53,500 nt of DNA from Nemertoderma westbladi (taxonomy: Eukaryota; Xenacoelomorpha; Nemertodermatida; Nemertodermatidae), in contig JAUCBJ010000958.1 of the NCBI GenBank assembly GCA_032718475.1, positions 1 through 53,500 on the forward strand, in the 5' to 3' direction. Shown one piece after another: positions 10,092 to 21,525 of this stretch. Position 1 is the stretch's first letter; each line of letters begins with the position of its first letter. The notes under the pieces were generated by a model, which saw only the letters and a list, made by a program, of their open reading frames with translations, did not search any database and was not told the origin of the DNA. Made by a program: the position numbers and the translations under genes.

Positions 10092-13000
10092 ATGGCTATC
10101 AAAGATGCAACCAATAAATGTAATTTATTTACTAAGGAACAATGGGCGTTTTTATCTAATATGCATGAACCTAAACAAGATTTCAAAAAGAAAATACAAG
10201 AAGGTTGTAAATCATGTAATGGAAAAGATTTTGAATTCATTAATCATAGGAAAGTCTGTGTTGAGTGTGGAGTTATAAAAGAATTCATGGAACTTTTAAA
10301 TTCTTCTTATAATAATAATAATTATAATAAACATAGTACAGAGTTTAAATATAGTAGAGAAGCTTATTTCAAATCTTGCATCAGACAGTATCAAGGACTA
10401 CAATTTTGTAGAATTCCAGATCATTTATTGAGAGAGATAACAAAAAAATTTCAAGAGAACAATCTATTGGTTGAGGATTCTGAAAATAGATACTCTTCTA
10501 TAACAAGAAAAGATATAACAAGATGTTTAAAAGAAATAAATTATGCTAAACATTACAAGAATGCTAATTTTATCTATCAAGTTATTACTAATAATCAAAT
10601 AGACAATATTAGTCATTTAGAAACAAAACTCTTATGTGATTTCAATAGATTCGTTGTGGAATATAATAAACTGCATATACAACGCAAGAACTTTCTCAGT
10701 TTACAGTACTTATTGTTTCAGTTTCTTTCAATAGATTCATTGTGGAATATAATAAACTGCATATACAACGCAAGAACTTTCTCAGTTTACAGTACTTATT
10801 GTTTCAGTTTCTTTCAATAGATTCATTGTGGAATATAATAAACTGCATATACAACGCAAGAACTTTCTCAGTTTACAGTACTTATTGTTTCAGTTTCTTT
10901 CAATAGATTCATTGTGGAATATAATAAACTGCATATACAACGCAAGAACTTTCTCAGTTTACAGTACTTATTGTTTCAGTTTCTTTCAATAGATTCATTG
11001 TGGAATATAATAAACTGCATATACAACGCAAGAACTTTCTCAGTTTACAGTACTTATTGTTTCAGTTTCTTTCAATAGATTCATTGTGGAATATAATAAA
11101 CTGCATATACAACGCAAGAACTTTCTCAGTTTACAGTACTTATTGTTTCAGTTTCTTTCAATAGATTCATTGTGGAATATAATAAACTGCATATACAACG
11201 CAAGAACTTTCTCAGTTTACAGTACTTATTGTTTCAGTTTCTTTCAATAGATTCATTGTGGAATATAATAAACTGCATATACAACGCAAGAACTTTCTCA
11301 GTTTACAGTACTTATTGTTTCAGTTTCTTTCAATAGATTCATTGTGGAATATAATAAACTGCATATACAACGCAAGAACTTTCTCAGTTTACAGTACTTA
11401 TTGTTTCAGTTTCTTTCAATAGATTCATTGTGGAATATAATAAACTGCATATACAACGCAAGAACTTTCTCAGTTTACAGTACTTATTGTTTCAGTTTCT
11501 TTCAATAGATTCATTGTGGAATATAATAAACTGCATATACAACGCAAGAACTTTCTCAGTTTACAGTACTTATTGTTTCAGTTTCTTTCAATAGATTCAT
11601 TGTGGAATATAATAAACTGCATATACAACGCAAGAACTTTCTCAGTTTACAGTACTTATTGTTTCAGTTTCTTTCAATAGATTCATTGTGGAATATAATA
11701 AACTGCATATACAACGCAAGAACTTTCTCAGTTTACAGTACTTATTGTTTCAGTTTCTTTCAATAGATTCATTGTGGAATATAATAAACTGCATATACAA
11801 CGCAAGAACTTTCTCAGTTTACAGTACTTATTGTTTCAGTTTCTTTCAATAGATTCATTGTGGAATATAATAAACTGCATATACAACGCAAGAACTTTCT
11901 CAGTTTACAGTACTTATTGTTTCAGTTTCTTTCAATAGATTCATTGTGGAATATAATAAACTGCATATACAACGCAAGAACTTTCTCAGTTTACAGTACT
12001 TATTGTTTCAGTTTCTTTCAATAGATTCATTGTGGAATATAATAAACTGCATATACAACGCAAGAACTTTCTCAGTTTACAGTACTTATTGTTTCAGTTT
12101 CTTTCAATAGATTCATTGTGGAATATAATAAACTGCATATACAACGCAAGAACTTTCTCAGTTTACAGTACTTATTGTTTCAGTTTCTTTCAATAGATTC
12201 ATTGTGGAATATAATAAACTGCATATACAACGCAAGAACTTTCTCAGTTTACAGTACTTATTGTTTCAGTTTCTTTCAATAGATTCATTGTGGAATATAA
12301 TAAACTGCATATACAACGCAAGAACTTTCTCAGTTTACAGTACTTATTGTTTCAGTTTCTTTCAATAGATTCATTGTGGAATATAATAAACTGCATATAC
12401 AACGCAAGAACTTTCTCAGTTTACAGTACTTATTGTTTCAGTTTCTTTCAATAGATTCATTGTGGAATATAATAAACTGCATATACAACGCAAGAACTTT
12501 CTCAGTTTACAGTACTTATTGTTTCAGTTTCTTTCAATAGATTCATTGTGGAATATAATAAACTGCATATACAACGCAAGAACTTTCTCAGTTTACAGTA
12601 CTTATTGTTTCAGTTTCTTTCAATAGATTCATTGTGGAATATAATACACTGCATATACAACGCAAGAACTTTCTCAGTTTACAGTACTTATTGTTTCAGT
12701 TTCTTTCAATAGATTCATTGTGGAATATAATAAACTGCATATACAACACAAGAACTTTCTCAGTTTACAGTACTTATTGTTTCAGTTTCTTTCAATAGAT
12801 TCATTGTGGAATATAATAAACTGCATATACAACGCAAGAACTTTCTCAGTTTACAGTACTTATTGTTTCAGTTTCTTTCAATAGATTCATTGTGGAATAT
12901 AATACACTGCATATACAACGCAAGAACTTTCTCAGTTTACAGTACTTATTGTTTCAGTTTCTTTCAATAGATTCATTGTGGAATATAATACACTGCATAT

Positions 13001-13264
13001 ACAACGCAAGAACTTTCTCAGTTTACAGTACTTATTGTTTCAGTTTCTTTCAATAGATTCATTGTGGAATATAATACACTGCATATACAACGCAAGAACT
13101 TTCTCAGTTTACAGTACTTATTGTTTCAGTTTCTATGTAGGCATGAACACCCCTGCAATATTGAAAATTTTACTATATTAAAAACAGAAAATGCTAAAGA
13201 GTTTCACAATGATATTTGCAAAAGAATTTTTAAAATCTTAGGTTGGAAATTTACACCTATGTAA
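10092..13264 (+). pseudogene. VLTF3-like late transcription factor, split by 29 x 86-bp repeat
   Basis: The N-terminal part (10092-10725) has a zinc ribbon, CKSCNGKDFEFINHRKVC followed by VEC (CxxC...CxxC), then Y-rich sequence with IRQYQGLQ and the RKNFLSLQYLLFQFL segment. The C-terminal part (about 13064-13264) resumes after the last repeat copy with CNIENFTILKT and ends KILGWKFTPM. Zinc ribbon, RKNFL segment and terminal GW-containing helix match the poxvirus/NCLDV VLTF3 (A2L-like) layout, about 250 residues, a viral late-promoter factor. The 29 repeat copies between the halves put stops in the frame after about 240 residues, so the gene is dead as it stands. Flanks are in the same phase relative to the repeat unit. 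AT-rich codon use. Homology is my reading, not a search result. Confidence 0.65.
10640..13133. repeat. 86-bp tandem array, exactly 29 copies
   Basis: The unit starts TTTCAATAGATTC and ends GTTTCAGTTTC. 2494 bp equals 29 x 86 with no net indel. The first copy (10640-10725) has TTCGTTG; all later ones have TTCATTG. Sparse variants (AATACACTG for AATAAACTG; CAACACAAG) cluster in the last copies. The unit is an internal segment of the VLTF3-like gene; the duplication junction has TTTC microhomology. Confidence 0.97.
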
Positions 13265-13356
13265 TATGATTTAAATATTATATTATATTATTATTGTAAA
13301 CTACAGTATATAGAATGCAAGTCATTATAAAAATTACTTTAATTAACATTCAATAC
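13265..13356. other. AT-rich 3' flank of the VLTF3-like gene
   Basis: Low-complexity A/T sequence after the TAA at 13262. Nothing else seen. Confidence 0.4.
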
Positions 13357-13515
13357 CTCGGAGGTTTCAATACCTTAGTTTCCAAACCAAAGCCTACTCA
13401 TACATTCACCTCGGAGGTTTCAATACCTTAGTTTCCAAACCAAAGCCTACTCATACATTCACCTCGGAGGTTTCAATACCTTAGTTTCCAAACCAAAGCC
13501 TACTCATACATTCAC
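13357..13515. repeat. 53-bp tandem repeat, 3 copies
   Basis: Three identical copies beginning CTCGGAGGTTTCAATACC, at 13357, 13410 and 13463. Confidence 0.95.
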
Positions 13516-13526
13516 AGTTTTTTTTT

Positions 13527-16500
13527 TATCTACAATGACCTTTGCTCAGCGTATGAGAACCTATTATTTTTTTATCTACAATGACCTTTGATCCGCGTGT
13601 GAGAACCTATTATTTTTTTATCTACAATGACCTTTGATCCGCGTGTGAGAACCTATTATTTTTTTATCTACAATGACCTTTGATCAGCGTGTGAGAACCT
13701 ATTATTTGTTTATCTACAATGACCTTTGATCAGCGTGTGAGAACCTATTATTTTTTTATCTACAATGACCTTTGATCAGCGTGTGAGAACCTATTATTTG
13801 TTTATCTACAATGACCTTTGATCAGCGTGTGAGAACCTATTATTTGTTTATCTACAATGACCTTTGATCCGCGTGTGAGAACCTATTATTTTTTTATCTA
13901 CAATGACCTTTGATCAGCGTGTGAGAACCTATTATTTGTTTATCTACAATGACCTTTGATCCGCGTGTGAGAACCTATTATTTGTTTATCTACAATGACC
14001 TTTGATCCGCGTGTGAGAACCTATTATTTTTTTATCTACAATGACCTTTGATCCGCGTGTGAGAACCTATTATTTTTTTATCTACAATGACCTTTGATCC
14101 GCGTGTGAGAACCTATTATTTGTTTATCTACAATGACCTTTGATCCGCGTGTGAGAACCTATTATTTGTTTATCTACAATGACCTTTGATCCGCGTGTGA
14201 GAACCTATTATTTTTTTATCTACAATGACCTTTGATCCGCGTATGAGAACCTATTATTTTTTTATCTACAATGACCTTTGATCCGCGTGTGAGAACCTAT
14301 TATTTTTTTATCTACAATGACCTTTGATCCGCGTGTGAGAACCTATTATTTTTTTATCTACAATGACCTTTCATCCGCGTGTGAGAACCTATTATTTTTT
14401 TATCTACAATGACCTTTGATCCGCGTGTGAGAACCTATTATTTGTTTATCTACAATGACCTTTGATCCGCGTGTGAGAACCTATTATTTGTTTATCTACA
14501 ATGACCTTTGATCAGCGTGTGAGAACCTATTATTTGTTTATCTACAATGACCTTTGATCCGCGTGTGAGAACCTATTATTTGTTTATCTACAATGACCTT
14601 TGATCCGCGTGTGAGAACCTATTATTTTTTTATCTACAATGACCTTTGATCCGCGTGTGAGAACCTATTATTTTTTTATCTACAATGACCTTTGATCCGC
14701 GTGTGAGAACCTATTATTTTTTTATCTACAATGACCTTTGATCCGCGTGTGAGAACCTATTATTTGTTTATCTACAATGACCTTTGATCCGCGTGTGAGA
14801 ACCTATTATTTGTTTATCTACAATGACCTTTGATCCGCGTGTGAGAACCTATTATTTGTTTATCTACAATGACCTTTGATCCGCGTGTGAGAACCTATTA
14901 TTTTTTTATCTACAATGACCTTTGATCAGCGTGTGAGAACCTATTATTTGTTTATCTACAATGACCTTTGATCCGCGTGTGAGAACCTATTATTTTTTTA
15001 TCTACAATGACCTTTGATCCGCGTGTGAGAACCTATTATTTGTTTATCTACAATGACCTTTGATCCGCGTGTGAGAACCTATTATTTTTTTATCTACAAT
15101 GACCTTTGATCCGCGTGTGAGAACCTATTATTTGTTTATCTACAATGACCTTTGATCCGCGTGTGAGAACCTATTATTTTTTTTATCTACAATGACCTTT
15201 GATCAGCGTGTGAGAACCTATTATTTGTTTATCTACAATGACCTTTGATCCGCGTGTGAGAACCTATTATTTTTTTATCTACAATGACCTTTGATCCGCG
15301 TGTGAGAACCTATTATTTGTTTATCTACAATGACCTTTGATCCGCGTGTGAGAACCTATTATTTGTTTATCTACAATGACCTTTGATCCGCGTGTGAGAA
15401 CCTATTATTTGTTTATCTACAATGACCTTTGATCAGCGTGTGAGAACCTATTATTTGTTTATCTACAATGACCTTTGATCCGCGTGTGAGAACCTATTAT
15501 TTGTTTATCTACAATGACCTTTGATCAGCGTGTGAGAACCTATTATTTGTTTATCTACAATGACCTTTGATCAGCGTGTGAGAACCTATTATTTTTTTAT
15601 CTACAATGACCTTTGATCCGCGTGTGAGAACCTATTATTTTTTTTATCTACAATGACCTTTGATCCGCGTGTGAGAACCTATTATTTGTTTATCTACAAT
15701 GACCTTTGATCCGCGTGTGAGAACCTATTATTTGTTTATCTACAATGACCTTTGATCAGCGTGTGAGAACCTATTATTTGTTTATCTACAATGACCTTTG
15801 ATCCGCGTGTGAGAACCTATTATTTGTTTATCTACAATGACCTTTGATCAGCGTGTGAGAACCTATTATTTGTTTATCTACAATGACCTTTGATCAGCGT
15901 GTGAGAACCTATTATTTTTTTATCTACAATGACCTTTGACCTTTGAACCTATTATTTTTTTATCTACAATGACCTTTGATCCGCGTGTGAGAACCTATTA
16001 TTTGTTTATCTACAATGACCTTTGATCCGCGTGTGAGAACCTATTATTTGTTTATCTACAATGACCTTTGATCAGCGTGTGAGAACCTATTATTTGTTTA
16101 TCTACAATGACCTTTGATCCGCGTGTGAGAACCTATTATTTGTTTATCTACAATGACCTTTGATCAGCGTGTGAGAACCTATTATTTTTTTATCTACAAT
16201 GACCTTTGATCCGCGTGTGAGAACCTATTATTTGTTTATCTACAATGACCTTTGATCCGCGTGTGAGAACCTATTATTTGTTTATCTACAATGACCTTTG
16301 ATCAGCGTGTGAGAACCTATTATTTGTTTATCTACAATGACCTTTGATCCGCGTGTGAGAACCTATTATTTGTTTATCTACAATGACCTTTGATCAGCGT
16401 GTGAGAACCTATTATTTGTTTATCTACAATGACCTTTGATCCGCGTGTGAGAACCTATTATTTGTTTATCTACAATGACCTTTGATCAGCGTGTGAGAAC

Positions 16501-16964
16501 CTATTATTTGTTTATCTACAATGACCTTTGATCCGCGTGTGAGAACCTATTATTTGTTTATCTACAATGACCTTTGATCAGCGTGTGAGAACCTATTATT
16601 TTTTTATCTACAATGACCTTTGATCCGCGTGTGAGAACCTATTATTTGTTTATCTACAATGACCTTTGATCCGCGTGTGAGAACCTATTATTTGTTTATC
16701 TACAATGACCTTTGATCAGCGTGTGAGAACCTATTATTTGTTTATCTACAATGACCTTTGATCCGCGTGTGAGAACCTATTATTTGTTTATCTACAATGA
16801 CCTTTGATCCGCGTGTGAGAACCTATTATTTGTTTATCTACAATGACCTTTGATCCGCGTGTGAGAACCTATTATTTGTTTATCTACAATGACCTTTGAT
16901 CCGCGTGTGAGAACCTATTATTTGTTTATCTACAATGACCTTTGACCTTTGAACCTATTATTTG
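13527..16964. repeat. 47-bp tandem array, about 73 copies, with TCF/LEF-like sites
   Basis: The unit is TATCTACAATGACCTTTGAT followed by CCGCGTGTGAGAACCTATTA and a T-rich end. Two recurring binary variants, GATCCGCG/GATCAGCG and TTTTTTT/TTTGTTT, are interspersed. Every regular unit contains CCTTTGATC, a match to the TCF/LEF consensus SCTTTGATS. Two truncated units (about 15936 and 16939) read TGACCTTTGACCTTTGAACC. The array abuts the 5' side of the BEL/Pao pol. Confidence 0.95.
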
Positions 16965-17103
16965 CTTAATATATATTGAAGTAGCTCCACGTGCATTATA
17001 AGGAGTCAATTTTAACCTGGGGTAGTTGGTGGCCGCATTGAGCGGTTTTCTATACTACTGCCATACTACCTTACATACAAGACATGACAGACGTGTAACT
17101 AGT

Positions 17104-20100
17104 ATGATAAGTCACAAGGAGCAGCTAATCCACCAGGTGAGTTTAGAACTTGGGGAGAAGACGAGTCAGCTAGAGATTCCATCGACGACAGATGATAACG
17201 CCGGAAGGCTTGCGAGTCTACCTACCCCAATAACCTCAACAATGCCCGTCGATATCGATGATGACGCGTTGAGAAATCATCAAGTGGAACAAGCTGCACT
17301 GGACAAAGAATTAACGGAGAAGACTATCAGGTGGTTAGAACAAGATACAGCTGAACCTGGTAGCTACGAACCATGTATGTCGGAACAGGAGAAACAATCT
17401 TTGAGGATCATGGAAGATACTATCCGCCAGACGAAAGACGGACATTATGAGGTGGGGATGTTATGGCGAAGCCAAAGTCCTAAACTTATAAATAACTACC
17501 CACTAGCTTTAAGGCGTCTACACTCAATACGGCAACGTCTATTAAAGGACGAGAAAGCCCATCTGCAGTACAACACTCAGATGGAGACGTATTTGACCAA
17601 GGGATACGCTATCCGAATGACTAACCCAGAGATAGTGACTGACCAGACGTACTACTTGCCACATCACTTCGTGAGACACCCCGACAAACCAGACAAAGTA
17701 CGTGTAGTCAATGACTGTGCGGCTCTGTTTGAGGGAATGTCCCTCAATAGCGAATTGATGGATGGACCAAACATGAATAATTATCTTATGGGGGTGATTA
17801 TGCGCTTCCGTCAGCGTCAAGTAGCCTTTACTTGTGACGTAGAAGCTATGTTTCACCAAGTGAGAGCGTTGGAGCGAGACAGAGACAGTTTGAGGTTCCT
17901 CTGGTACCCGGAAGGAGACTTAAGTCTACCACCGGCGACTTACCAAATGCAAGTTCGCGTTTTCGGTGCCAGAGACAGCCCAAACTGTACGATGTACGCC
18001 CTAAAACAAACCGCTAGGGATCAGAAACATTTATATGACCCAGAGATAATTAGGATTGTGGAGCGTGACTTTTACGTCGACGACGGTTTACAGAGTTGCG
18101 ACACAGTAGAACGTGCTACAACAGTAGCACATCAATTACGGGACTGCTTAGCGGGCGGAGGTTTTAACCTCACCAAATTCGCCTCAAACAGTGCTGAATT
18201 AGTAGACTCATTCGGAACGACTGAGCGTGGAGGTGGTGACATAGACCTAGAGTTCGAACCACTACCGACGACCAAGGTGTTGGGGCTCTTTTGGGACCCA
18301 AACACGGACAACTTTCGAGTGAAGGTGAGACTGGACAGTCAAGAAAACACACTGACAAAGAGATCATGCTTGTCAAAATTGAGCCGATTGTTCGATCCAT
18401 TAGGATTCATCAGTCCAATAATACTGCAAGCCCGCATTTATATGCGCAGTATTTGGAAAGATGGACTGACATGGGACGAGCCGATCTCATCAGACCAAGT
18501 GGACTTATGGAAGACCTGGGAGGCAGAATTATCTTCGCTAGAGGATTATTCCATACCCAGAGTCTACTTTCCATTACAAACAACGTTTCCTGACAACTTG
18601 GAATTACATTGTTTTTCTGACGCCAGTGACAACGGTTTTGGTGTGGCAGCGTACTTGCGCAGACAAGTAGACTCAGAAGAATTCGATGTTTCGCTCATTA
18701 CTTCTAAGGCAAAAACAATGCCTACTAAGTATATGACGACACCACGAGCTGAGCTACAAGCTGCAACCCTGTCAACCACCATCGTGAACCTTATACAGAC
18801 AGAACTACAGTCAAGTTTACAGATATTTTATTGGACTGACGCGACGTTGGTTTTATTTTACATAAACAACGACACACTTGAATTCAAGACATTCGTAGCT
18901 AACCGTCGCGCGGAAATTCTAGACCGTTCAATAAAGGAAGATTGGCGACATTGTCCCGGACCACAAAACCCAGCCGATATTGCGTCGCGAGGAATGATGC
19001 CTGAGGAATTCTGTAAACCGGAGAACAAAGAATTTTGGCAACACGGACCTCAATTCTTACAAAGATCAACACTAAATTGGCCACCACTATATGACAACAA
19101 GTCTAACACTATCCCTAAGGACGCCGAAATCAAGAAACCAAAAAAGGGGAAGGCAAAGAAAAGGACGACGGCGGCCAAACTTAAGAAGAAACCGAAGGCG
19201 AAATGGAAGGATATAACTTCAAAGGTCAAGAGAGGAAGACTTGCGAGCCTTTCTACACCAGACATATCGCCAGACGGTCAACCAGACACGTTACCAGACG
19301 GTCAACCAGACGTTTTGCCAGACATATCACAAAATGTTCTACCAGACACTAGTAACATACTGACAAACAGTAAAGCCGCAGTTTCTCTATTGGAGCGGCC
19401 TTCTTTTGACAAACAACCAGATACGTTACCAGACGTATCGCCAGACACGTTACTAGACGGTCAACCAGACGTTTTGCCAGACACGTCACTAGATATTTCG
19501 CCGGATGTTCCGCGAAACATTTTACCAGACATGTCACAAAATGTTCTACTAGACACTAGTAACATATTGACAAACAGTAAAGCCGCAGTTTCTCTATTGG
19601 AGCAGCCTTGTATTGACAAACTACCAAATTTGACACACTTGAGCAACGATAAGCACGGTGAAACCTCATGTATTACAGATGTGGGTAGTACCTACGCTAA
19701 TGTAAATACAGGTGTTACTTTGCGCTCAAGAGACATACCGAACTTGCAACCTATGGTGAGACCTGGGATTAATGTCGGCAGAAAAATAAGTTTACCGAAA
19801 CCCACTGACCGCATAGAGTTCAAACCACCATTAACGATCGACTTACAAAGTAGTGACAATCAAGGTAAGAAGACGAAGAAGGACAAATTACTTGTAGACC
19901 CAGACGGATCAACAGTCAACAAGGGAATACTTACCGGCGGACCCGTGGGCCCTTCTAGTAAATCAAAACCTTCCAAATTCTCCATTGACTTACCTGATGA
20001 CGTCACAAATACTTACGTCGACCGTATTGTAAACCTAACAGATTCTTGGACAAACGCTTGCCGAAAATTAGCGTGGATTGTACGTTTTGTACAATACGTT

Positions 20101-21525
20101 AAAGGCAAACGAGACTTTACACGTCGACTTACATTGGCTGAGATTGACAGGTGTGAAATTAAATTAATTCGCCATTACCAACTGCGATATTTCGCACGCG
20201 AATTCACATCTATAAATCAAGGTCAACCAATCAAGTCGTCACCAATATTGAGTTGGAGTCCGATAATTTATAACGGCTTAATTTGTCATAAATCTCGGCT
20301 TCAAAACATTGACTTTAACACAAACTTTAGATACCCAATAATAATACCGCAACATCACGAACTACAACGTGCAATGATACTGGACGCACATTTACATCTG
20401 AAACACGCTGGAAGACACCACTGTCTTTCGTACTTACGTACAAGATTTGTATTAATTAGACCCAGTAAAGCATTAAGTTCAGTGACACGTACGTGTATTA
20501 TTTGTAAAAAGGTACATTCTAGAATAGGTACCCAAGAAATGAGTGAACTTCCACAAGCACGACTTCAAGCATTCAGACCACCTTTTACAGAGACTGGAAT
20601 TGATTGCTTTGGTCCCATACATACGAAACGTGGACGTATACTAGTAAAACGCTGGGGACTGATTTTCACATGTATGTCCAGTAGGGCAGTTCATATTGAA
20701 CGTGTGATGGATCTTTCCACCAACGCGTTTATACTAGCATTGCGGCGATTTATCGCTAGACGCGGACTAGTGAAATGCTTGTACTCAGACCAAGGGACAA
20801 ACTTTGTTGGTGCTCGAAATGAGATTGCTAGAGCCTTTAAGAAATTAGATCATGATCAAATCTCGAACGAACTACAACCTCACAAGATTGTTTGGAAGTT
20901 TAATCCTCCAGATAGTCCTTGGAGGGGCGGAGTCTGGGAGAGATTGATTAGATCTATCAAAACGGCAATGGCAAAGGTCATTCCAGTAAACCACATATTA
21001 ACAGACGACCAACTGACAACATTGTTTGTTGAAATCGAGGCAATACTAAATACTAGACCAATAGTATTGGTACCCGATGACAAACAATCCCAGTTTGCAT
21101 TAACACCTGCACACCTGCTAATGCAGGCACCGACAACATTGACGCCTATTTCAATTCCAACAGAAAGCGATAGCTACGGTAGAAAAGCGTGGAAAATCAC
21201 GCAACTACTGGCTAACAAATTCTGGGAAATATGGCAAAACCATTATTTGCCCTCTATTTCTGCCAGAACAACTTGGTACAATAACACCCGCGCATTAAAG
21301 CCGGGAGATCACGTGCTGTTAGCGGAAGTGAATCTAAAAAGACGCTTCTGGATAACAGGTGTAATTTTAGCCACACATCCATCTATGGATGGAGTGACAA
21401 GAACTGTGACGGTACGGACAATTGACGGTCGTACAGTAGACAGACCGACTCAACGTCTCGTACTTCTTGAAGAGACTCGTAACGAGTCTCGAGACTACAA
21501 ATCTCCACCTAATATTAGTAAATAA
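17104..21525 (+). CDS. BEL/Pao-type Pol: RT, RNase H, integrase
   Basis: About 1473 residues from the first ATG; the frame is open from 17026, and numbering here is from 17026. Pre-RT region with YEVGMLWR; RT with VRVVNDCAA, FTCDVEAMFHQV and catalytic YVDD (350-353); RNase H/A17-type region with CFSDASDNGFG (D532) and NPADIASRG; integrase with an HHCC finger (HLHLKHAGRHHC...CIICKK) and catalytic D1193 (TGIDCFGP), D1255 (YSDQGTNF) and E1305 (GGVWERLIRS), spacing DD49E; then a DUF5641-like tail. This order and these motifs are BEL/Pao. No gag or aspartic protease precedes it; the 47-bp array lies just upstream. Between RNase H and integrase sits an unusual repetitive PD-rich linker (about residues 746-872). 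The frame is intact. Confidence 0.9.
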   Translation: MISHKEQLIHQVSLELGEKTSQLEIPSTTDDNAGRLASLPTPITSTMPVDIDDDALRNHQVEQAALDKELTEKTIRWLEQDTAEPGSYEPCMSEQEKQSLRIMEDTIRQTKDGHYEVGMLWRSQSPKLINNYPLALRRLHSIRQRLLKDEKAHLQYNTQMETYLTKGYAIRMTNPEIVTDQTYYLPHHFVRHPDKPDKVRVVNDCAALFEGMSLNSELMDGPNMNNYLMGVIMRFRQRQVAFTCDVEAMFHQVRALERDRDSLRFLWYPEGDLSLPPATYQMQVRVFGARDSPNCTMYALKQTARDQKHLYDPEIIRIVERDFYVDDGLQSCDTVERATTVAHQLRDCLAGGGFNLTKFASNSAELVDSFGTTERGGGDIDLEFEPLPTTKVLGLFWDPNTDNFRVKVRLDSQENTLTKRSCLSKLSRLFDPLGFISPIILQARIYMRSIWKDGLTWDEPISSDQVDLWKTWEAELSSLEDYSIPRVYFPLQTTFPDNLELHCFSDASDNGFGVAAYLRRQVDSEEFDVSLITSKAKTMPTKYMTTPRAELQAATLSTTIVNLIQTELQSSLQIFYWTDATLVLFYINNDTLEFKTFVANRRAEILDRSIKEDWRHCPGPQNPADIASRGMMPEEFCKPENKEFWQHGPQFLQRSTLNWPPLYDNKSNTIPKDAEIKKPKKGKAKKRTTAAKLKKKPKAKWKDITSKVKRGRLASLSTPDISPDGQPDTLPDGQPDVLPDISQNVLPDTSNILTNSKAAVSLLERPSFDKQPDTLPDVSPDTLLDGQPDVLPDTSLDISPDVPRNILPDMSQNVLLDTSNILTNSKAAVSLLEQPCIDKLPNLTHLSNDKHGETSCITDVGSTYANVNTGVTLRSRDIPNLQPMVRPGINVGRKISLPKPTDRIEFKPPLTIDLQSSDNQGKKTKKDKLLVDPDGSTVNKGILTGGPVGPSSKSKPSKFSIDLPDDVTNTYVDRIVNLTDSWTNACRKLAWIVRFVQYVKGKRDFTRRLTLAEIDRCEIKLIRHYQLRYFAREFTSINQGQPIKSSPILSWSPIIYNGLICHKSRLQNIDFNTNFRYPIIIPQHHELQRAMILDAHLHLKHAGRHHCLSYLRTRFVLIRPSKALSSVTRTCIICKKVHSRIGTQEMSELPQARLQAFRPPFTETGIDCFGPIHTKRGRILVKRWGLIFTCMSSRAVHIERVMDLSTNAFILALRRFIARRGLVKCLYSDQGTNFVGARNEIARAFKKLDHDQISNELQPHKIVWKFNPPDSPWRGGVWERLIRSIKTAMAKVIPVNHILTDDQLTTLFVEIEAILNTRPIVLVPDDKQSQFALTPAHLLMQAPTTLTPISIPTESDSYGRKAWKITQLLANKFWEIWQNHYLPSISARTTWYNNTRALKPGDHVLLAEVNLKRRFWITGVILATHPSMDGVTRTVTVRTIDGRTVDRPTQRLVLLEETRNESRDYKSPPNISK
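17203..17223 (+). repeat. Module-border motif, copy 1
   Basis: GGAAGGCTTGCGAGTCTACC, in frame near the start of Pol, encoding GRLASLPTP. Related copies at 19227, 21808 and 23817. Confidence 0.6.
19227..19254 (+). repeat. Module-border motif, copy 2
   Basis: Identical over 28 bp to copy 3 (core GGAAGACTTGCGAGCCTTTC). In frame, encodes GRLASLSTP between the RNase H region and the PD-rich linker. Confidence 0.8.
19255..19640 (+). repeat. PD-rich degenerate repeat inside pol
   Basis: In-frame repeats on PDxLPDxQ and PDTSPD, including two copies of a longer block containing TSNILTNSKAAVSLLE (about 19340-19400 and 19555-19605). It inserts a flexible linker between RNase H and integrase. The frame is maintained, so the expansion seems tolerated. 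Confidence 0.8.

Noticed and set aside
13527-16964. CRISPR-like array
   Set aside because: Units are contiguous with no unique spacers; this is a eukaryotic minisatellite. The same holds for the other arrays.
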